DNA from: Oscillospiraceae bacterium | GTDB lineage: Bacteria > Bacillota_A > Clostridia > Oscillospirales > Oscillospiraceae | NCBI GenBank assembly: GCA_017936985.1 | Contig: JAGBEM010000271.1 | Span: 1-9,206, forward strand | Direction of reading: 5' to 3' | Length of the DNA stretch: 9,206 nucleotides | Shown: one piece after another, positions 6,216 through 9,206 of the stretch | How the letters are laid out: every line of letters begins with the position of its first letter | How positions within the stretch are numbered: position 1 is the first letter of the stretch | The notes under the pieces: model-generated | Databases searched by the model: none | What the model was told of the DNA's origin: nothing | Seen by the model: the letters and a program-made list of their open reading frames with translations, nothing else | Made by a program: the position numbers and the translations under genes

Positions 6216-6239
6216 ATATCGGTAAAGGAGAGATGAATC

Positions 6240-6488
6240 ATGAAGTTGTATACGGAAATTTTGGCACATTATTTGTCACAAAAGGATGCGCAGATTCTTT
6301 TTCCAGGAATGGATCTTGATGCGAATGCGATTGTTGAAATGGAATGTTTCCGAGTTGTACAAGAAATCCAGGCTGTCATCAGCGATGACAGCCTGGAGGA
6401 TGATGAATGCTTTGAGAAAATCGAAAGAATCATGGCTAAGCTAGAGCATAAAGGCATCAGCTGTGGAAGCCGGCATGATTTTGGGTGA
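6240..6488 (+). CDS. 82-residue acidic protein of unknown function ending in RHDFG
   Basis: A short soluble protein (MKLYTEILAHYLSQKDAQILFPG...) with two predicted helical halves and an acidic middle (SDDSLEDDECFEKIERI). The C-terminus is SCGSRHDFG. I believe similar small proteins with a Gly-x-RHDFG ending occur on clostridial mobile elements, but I know of no function. There are no membrane segments, signal peptide or metal motifs; the single Cys in the tail is not part of a pattern. ATG 6240 has AAAGGAG about 9 nt upstream and lies behind a good sigma-A promoter with operator-like sites, so it looks expressed and regulated by the divergent XRE protein. Its TGA (6486-6488) is followed within 12 nt by the proposed structured RNA region, which would be on the same transcript. 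Confidence 0.82.
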   Translation: MKLYTEILAHYLSQKDAQILFPGMDLDANAIVEMECFRVVQEIQAVISDDSLEDDECFEKIERIMAKLEHKGISCGSRHDFG

Positions 6489-6499
6489 TTCTGGTGTAC

Positions 6500-6613
6500 G
6501 CCGAAAGGGACTCGTTTGCATCTGCGCTTTGCGCAGATTATTGTTCGGCTCCGTCTAGCCGTCGCCGGCGGCGCTCATCCGCGCCGCATTTAAATTATTC
6601 GAGCCCCTTCGGC
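6500..6613 (+). ncRNA. Candidate structured RNA, multibranch
   Basis: A 114-nt region is closed by a long stem: GCCGAA, a bulged A, GGG, an A/C mismatch and CTCG (6500-6514) pairing with 6600-6613, 13 bp in all. Inside are three hairpins: a perfect 7-bp stem with loop TTT (6521-6537), a 5-bp stem CGGCT/AGCCG with a 6-nt loop (6546-6561), and a perfect 7-bp stem GCGGCGC/GCGCCGC with loop TCATCC (6568-6587). AT-rich linkers join them. It starts 12 nt after the stop of the 82-aa gene and is followed by a terminator, so it probably sits in that gene's 3' UTR or is processed from it. I do not recognise the class. The same palindromes could instead be DNA sites for the neighbouring recombinase. Confidence 0.5.
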
Positions 6614-6620
6614 AGCATAA

Positions 6621-6654
6621 AAATAAAGGACACCCATTTAGGTGTCCTTTATTT
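6621..6654. terminator. Bidirectional intrinsic terminator
   Basis: A perfect 14-bp stem (6621-6634 with 6641-6654) has a 6-nt loop, with A-rich sequence on the left and T-rich on the right. On the minus strand it gives a good U-tract (TTTATTTTTATG) for the recombinase gene, whose TAA stop (6651-6649) lies in the stem. On the plus strand it ends the transcript of the 82-aa gene and candidate RNA. Confidence 0.85.
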
Positions 6655-8127
6655 CAATGGTACACTTAATGCATTCAAATCCGAACCAATACCTGCAGCT
6701 TCCAGCTCTGCGATGGTGATTGTTTTTGTTCCATCCTTGTAGTTTCCGACAAATACAAAGTAGTCATCATACAAATAGACTGCGTTCACAAAACTATTGA
6801 TCAAACGGCGGCGATGCTCTGTTTTTTCGGGATTCAATTCCCGAAAGCGGTATAGCCAAAAGAGAATTTGATCACGCGTCAGCGTCGGTTGTGCCAGTTC
6901 TTCTTTGGCGATTTGCAGGGATAGGTCTTTGCGCTGTTGTTCCAGATCCTCTAACCTTTGCTTGGTAGAGGGTGTAAAGATATCCATTTGAATGGCGTTG
7001 AGCAGGTTTTCAATGCCTTTTTCTGTTTCTGCTAGGTTTCTTCGAAGCAACGGCAACGTAGCATTTTCCTTTCCCATTTCTTCCATCATGCAATCTGCTA
7101 ACTTTTCGATCAGCTCATCATCGAAAATAAGCTTGCGGATGTACATCAGGACCAAATCTTCAATCCAGTCTTTTTTGACGCTCTTCTTGTCACAACCAAG
7201 GTGCTTCTTCACGCCAATGCATTTATAGTAGCGGTGAGTTTGCCCTGTGCGGCTGGTGCCGCTTTCTCCCACCATCATACGCTGACAACAACCACAAAAC
7301 AACTTGGTAGTGAGCAAGTACTCATCTTCTGCCTTATGCTTGGCGGGGGCTTTGTGATTAGAAGCCATACGCTCCTGAACGCGGTCGAACAACTCCTGTG
7401 GTACAATAGCCGGAACACCGTTGGGAATCACTACATCTTGAAAACAGTATTCTCCAATATATTTGCGGTTATGAAGCATCCGGGTAACACCATTGACGGT
7501 GATCAGATTGCCCCTGCCGCTGCGGATGCCCATTGTATTCATAGTGTCTACGATCTCTTGCATATTGACACCGGAAGCATACATCTGGAACATTTCCAGA
7601 ACCGCTGGTGCTGTCACAGGATCAATTTGGAAATGCTGCTGATCGTCAATCATATATCCCAACGGTACCGTGCCGCCGTTGTATTGCCCCTTTAGCACGT
7701 TTTCCTTCATACCGCGTGTGACCTTAACTGCCAACTCTGCAGAAAAATACTCTGCATAGCCTTCCAGCACAGACTCTAACAGGATACCTTCCGGGTTTTC
7801 AGAAATGTTCTCCGTTGCAGAAATCACACGGACATTGTTTTTCTTCAATATGGCCTTATACTTGGCAGAGTCGTAGCGATTACGGGAAAATCTATCCAAC
7901 CTCCATACAATGACCACATCAAATTTCTTCTTGGCGCTATCTCTGATCATCTGTTGAAATTCTGGACGGTTATCGGTCTTAGCAGACAGTGCCCGGTCAA
8001 TGTATGTCCCTACGATCTCAATACCGCTTCTCTGAGCAAAAGCTGTGTTCTCGCGGATCTGGGCATCAATGGACTCTTCTCGCTGGGCATCCGACGAATA
8101 TCTCGCATAAATAACGCCTCTAATCAT
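6649..8127 (-). CDS. Large serine recombinase (resolvase-recombinase-zinc ribbon)
   Basis: A 492-residue site-specific DNA recombinase of the type that integrates and excises phages and integrative elements. The N-terminal resolvase domain (about 1-138) has GVIYARYSSDAQ, with catalytic Ser11, and VWRLDRFSRN with the conserved arginines. One consensus position departs from the usual SGK (DRALSAKTDNRPEF). A Recombinase domain follows at about 145-255 (NGGTVPLGYMID, then NRKYIGEYCF). A zinc ribbon uses Cys278, 281, 303 and 312. A coiled-coil region (about 345-410) and a final helical/beta segment complete it. All parts are present, so it should be active. ATG 8127 is preferred over the in-frame TTG 8133 because the ATG overlaps the upstream stop as ATGA and no SD is visible for either, which indicates translational coupling. 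Its terminator overlaps the stop codon. Confidence 0.93.
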   Translation of the reverse strand: MIRGVIYARYSSDAQREESIDAQIRENTAFAQRSGIEIVGTYIDRALSAKTDNRPEFQQMIRDSAKKKFDVVIVWRLDRFSRNRYDSAKYKAILKKNNVRVISATENISENPEGILLESVLEGYAEYFSAELAVKVTRGMKENVLKGQYNGGTVPLGYMIDDQQHFQIDPVTAPAVLEMFQMYASGVNMQEIVDTMNTMGIRSGRGNLITVNGVTRMLHNRKYIGEYCFQDVVIPNGVPAIVPQELFDRVQERMASNHKAPAKHKAEDEYLLTTKLFCGCCQRMMVGESGTSRTGQTHRYYKCIGVKKHLGCDKKSVKKDWIEDLVLMYIRKLIFDDELIEKLADCMMEEMGKENATLPLLRRNLAETEKGIENLLNAIQMDIFTPSTKQRLEDLEQQRKDLSLQIAKEELAQPTLTRDQILFWLYRFRELNPEKTEHRRRLINSFVNAVYLYDDYFVFVGNYKDGTKTITIAELEAAGIGSDLNALSVPLK

Positions 8128-8621
8128 CTGCAATTAGGATTTGCCAGACGGGCGGCAACAGCATCAAACAACTCCTTGTCCACAATGGCAGGGACTCCGT
8201 CGGGGATCACAATGTCCGTATAACGGTATTCGCCAATGTAGATACGGTTGGAGAGCAGCTTGGTCAGTGTCTTGCGGGTGTAGCAATTGCCCTTTGCGTT
8301 GCGGACACCCTTGGTCTCCAGGTCCCTAAGCAGCTCCGCCATGGGAACATTGGCAGCAAAACGCTGGAAGATTTCCAGAACAACAGGTGCCTGGTCGGGG
8401 TTGATCTGATAGTGCAGATCGGTATCAATCTGATACCCATAGGGGACGGAACCACCATTAAAATGGCAGCTGCGTGAATTCACCCTTTTTCCGTGAGCAA
8501 TCTTGGCGGAGAGTTCCATCTTGTAGTGTGCGGCCATGGCCTTGACGATCTGCTCCATAAGAACTTCGGATCGTTGATCCTGCTGGCAATCAGCAGTACG
8601 AGCATTCATTCTTTGATTCAT
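8124..8621 (-). CDS. Short serine-recombinase-like protein lacking the catalytic domain
   Basis: A 165-residue protein matching only the middle of a large serine recombinase. Residues 18-45 match the helix that ends the resolvase domain (LMEQIVKAMAAHYKMELSAKI). Residues 50-160 are a Recombinase DNA-binding domain (FNGGSVPYGYQID, NRIYIGEYRY, IPDGVPAIVDKELFD). It lacks the catalytic serine, the first 110 or so residues and the zinc ribbon. The first 17 residues (MNQRMNARTADCQQDQR) match nothing familiar. It is not an obvious dead remnant: ATG 8621 has a consensus AAGGAGG (8636-8630) 8 nt upstream, the frame is intact, and TGA 8126-8124 overlaps the ATG of the full recombinase. It may be an accessory DNA-binding factor or a neatly joined deletion product; the sequence does not decide. 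It aligns with residues about 113-260 of its neighbour but is clearly diverged, so it is not a recent copy. Confidence 0.82.
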   Translation of the reverse strand: MNQRMNARTADCQQDQRSEVLMEQIVKAMAAHYKMELSAKIAHGKRVNSRSCHFNGGSVPYGYQIDTDLHYQINPDQAPVVLEIFQRFAANVPMAELLRDLETKGVRNAKGNCYTRKTLTKLLSNRIYIGEYRYTDIVIPDGVPAIVDKELFDAVAARLANPNCR

Positions 8622-8629
8622 AACATATA

Positions 8630-8636
8630 CCTCCTT
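8630..8636 (-). promoter_or_regulatory. Ribosome binding site of the recombinase pair
   Basis: A consensus AAGGAGG lies 8 nt before ATG 8621. It is the only strong SD for the two coupled recombinase genes, so it probably sets the output of both. Confidence 0.85.
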
Positions 8637-8930
8637 ATCTAGTAATGCTCTATATCTATTATGAGCGTTTTAAGATTCATTTTTATTCACGGACATAAAA
8701 TATCCCCTATGTGGTGATAGCTCATTATGGGGATGGTTGGCATATCCAAGCGGATGGACCTCGCCTTCCCATCCGGTGCGGGTATGTCCTATCTTCACCG
8801 TAACACCCCTGTCAATAGAAAATCGCTTCACGGACATGACTCGCCGAATCTTGCACAAAATCGGCCACTTGTAGTTGTACAAGTAGAACAAATTAAATGT
8901 AAACTTTCTGTGAATTTTGCTTTTTGACAG
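8637..8930 (-). other. Non-coding stretch upstream of the recombinase pair
   Basis: About 290 bp with no convincing gene. It holds several inverted repeats: CGGATGG/CCATCCG at 8751-8775, flanked by a further pairing of 8741-8747 with 8780-8786; ATCCCC/GGGGAT at 8702-8734; and ACTTGTA/TACAAGT at 8867-8884. It also holds an 11-bp direct repeat. On the minus strand a perfect -35 (TTGACA, 8815-8810) has only a poor -10 (TAGGAC at 18 nt), and CATAAT at 8663-8658 lacks a -35. The recombinase promoter must lie here but cannot be pinned down. A minus-strand reading frame of 55 codons from ATG 8837 has no SD and is not called. Confidence 0.6.
8686..8837 (+). repeat. 11-bp direct repeat pair TTCACGGACAT
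   Basis: TTCACGGACAT occurs at 8686-8696 and again at 8827-8837, 141 bp apart, bracketing most of the inverted repeats upstream of the recombinase pair. It could be a protein binding site, a recombination site arm or coincidence. Confidence 0.45.
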
Positions 8931-8974
8931 AAAAAAGCCAGAAAACGACCGATTTTTGGTCATTTTCTGGCTTT
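8931..8974 (-). terminator. Intrinsic terminator of the right-edge XRE gene
   Basis: A 12-bp stem (8934-8945 with 8963-8974), one mismatch, then four more pairs (8947-8950 with 8958-8961) enclose a 7-nt loop. On the minus strand it is followed by a T run (CTTTTTTCTG). It begins 8 nt after the XRE stop codon. Confidence 0.9.
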
Positions 8975-8982
8975 GCTTATTT

Positions 8983-9206
8983 TCAGTTCTCCCGGCCCAA
9001 AAGCCAATCAACGGATACTCCTAAAATGTCTGCTATGGCATTCAGCTCGATGTCAGATACGGGTCGTTTTTGCCCTTCCAAAAGGGATAGCGCAGGGACG
9101 CTTAAATCCACGCCTGCCAACTGTAGTTTTGCGAGCAGTTCCACCTGCTTCATGCCCTTTGCCTTGCGCGCCTGCGTGACTCTTGCACCAATTATATTGC
9201 GATCTC
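8983..9206 (-). CDS. XRE-family helix-turn-helix regulator (5' end outside the window)
   Basis: An open frame enters from the right edge and stops at TGA 8985-8983, giving the last 74 residues. It reads DRNIIGARVTQARKAKGMKQ, then VELLAKLQLAGVDLSVPALSLLEGQKRPVSDIELNAIADIL, then GVSVDWLLGREN. This is a standard Cro/C1-type helix-turn-helix: the recognition region is around VELLAKLQLAGVDLSVPALSLLEGQ, and the closing ADILGVSVDWLLG is typical of the family. Only a few N-terminal residues are probably missing, since proteins of this type often begin just before NIIG. It is on the same strand as the recombinases but is separated from them by a strong terminator, so it forms its own unit. It is a likely regulator of the mobile segment, though its target cannot be read here. 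Confidence 0.88.
   Translation of the reverse strand, partial: DRNIIGARVTQARKAKGMKQVELLAKLQLAGVDLSVPALSLLEGQKRPVSDIELNAIADILGVSVDWLLGREN

Noticed and set aside
6485..6742. An 85-codon frame starting GTG that overlaps the stop of the 82-aa gene
   Set aside because: It runs through the candidate RNA structure, through the terminator and into the 3' end of the recombinase on the other strand; it has no separate SD and a low-complexity Arg/Ser middle. Real translation of its first half cannot be fully excluded.
8128..8133. TTG 8133 as start of the large recombinase
   Set aside because: No SD is present, and ATG 8127 two codons later makes the classic ATGA overlap with the upstream stop.
8670..9011. 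A 113-codon minus-strand frame, or its shorter form from ATG 8837
   Set aside because: It spans the terminator of the XRE gene, has no SD at either start and resembles no family; the bases are better explained as an untranslated, repeat-rich upstream region.

Overview
The window looks like chromosomal DNA from an anaerobic gut Firmicute, probably class Clostridia near Oscillospirales. The indications are a class II (Firmicute-type) galT, a clostridial MetV-MetF methylenetetrahydrofolate reductase pair, a BclA-like collagen glycoprotein of the kind found on spores, strong AGGAGG ribosome binding sites, and a mobile segment with a serine recombinase and small XRE regulators. The species cannot be named from sequence alone.

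Layout. Positions 1-903 (+) hold the 3' part of galT, ending at a hairpin shared with the convergent gene. Positions 988-2352 (-) hold a collagen-like surface protein: Cys-rich head, 89 Gly-X-Y triplets and a BclA-C-like C-terminal domain. Positions 2656-4059 (-) hold a compact three-gene lysis-type cassette (N-acetylmuramoyl-L-alanine amidase, a membrane-anchored coiled-coil protein and a small two-helix holin-like protein) with its own terminator. Positions 4148-5725 (-) hold metV-metF, with a clear sigma-A promoter and a strong terminator. This pair is the only obvious central-metabolism operon in the window.

From about 5920 to the right edge the content changes to a mobile-element region. 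A small XRE repressor-like gene (-) diverges from an 82-aa protein of unknown function (+), and the shared 90-bp control region carries two related GGGGWTATAATCC operator-like sites. Directly after the 82-aa gene is a roughly 115-nt region that folds on paper into a closed multibranch structure and ends at a bidirectional terminator; this is the best candidate for something undescribed. On the other strand are a full-length serine recombinase and, translationally coupled upstream of it, a short recombinase-like protein with no catalytic domain. A roughly 290-bp non-coding stretch rich in inverted repeats comes next, then the 3' end of another XRE regulator running off the window.

How the genes work together. 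MetV and MetF should form one methylene-THF reductase. The amidase and the two membrane proteins should act together on the cell wall and membrane. The XRE protein probably represses itself and the 82-aa gene (with the structured RNA) from shared operators, and the recombinase pair is the likely mobility module. Everything here is read by eye; no alignment, folding or database search was run.
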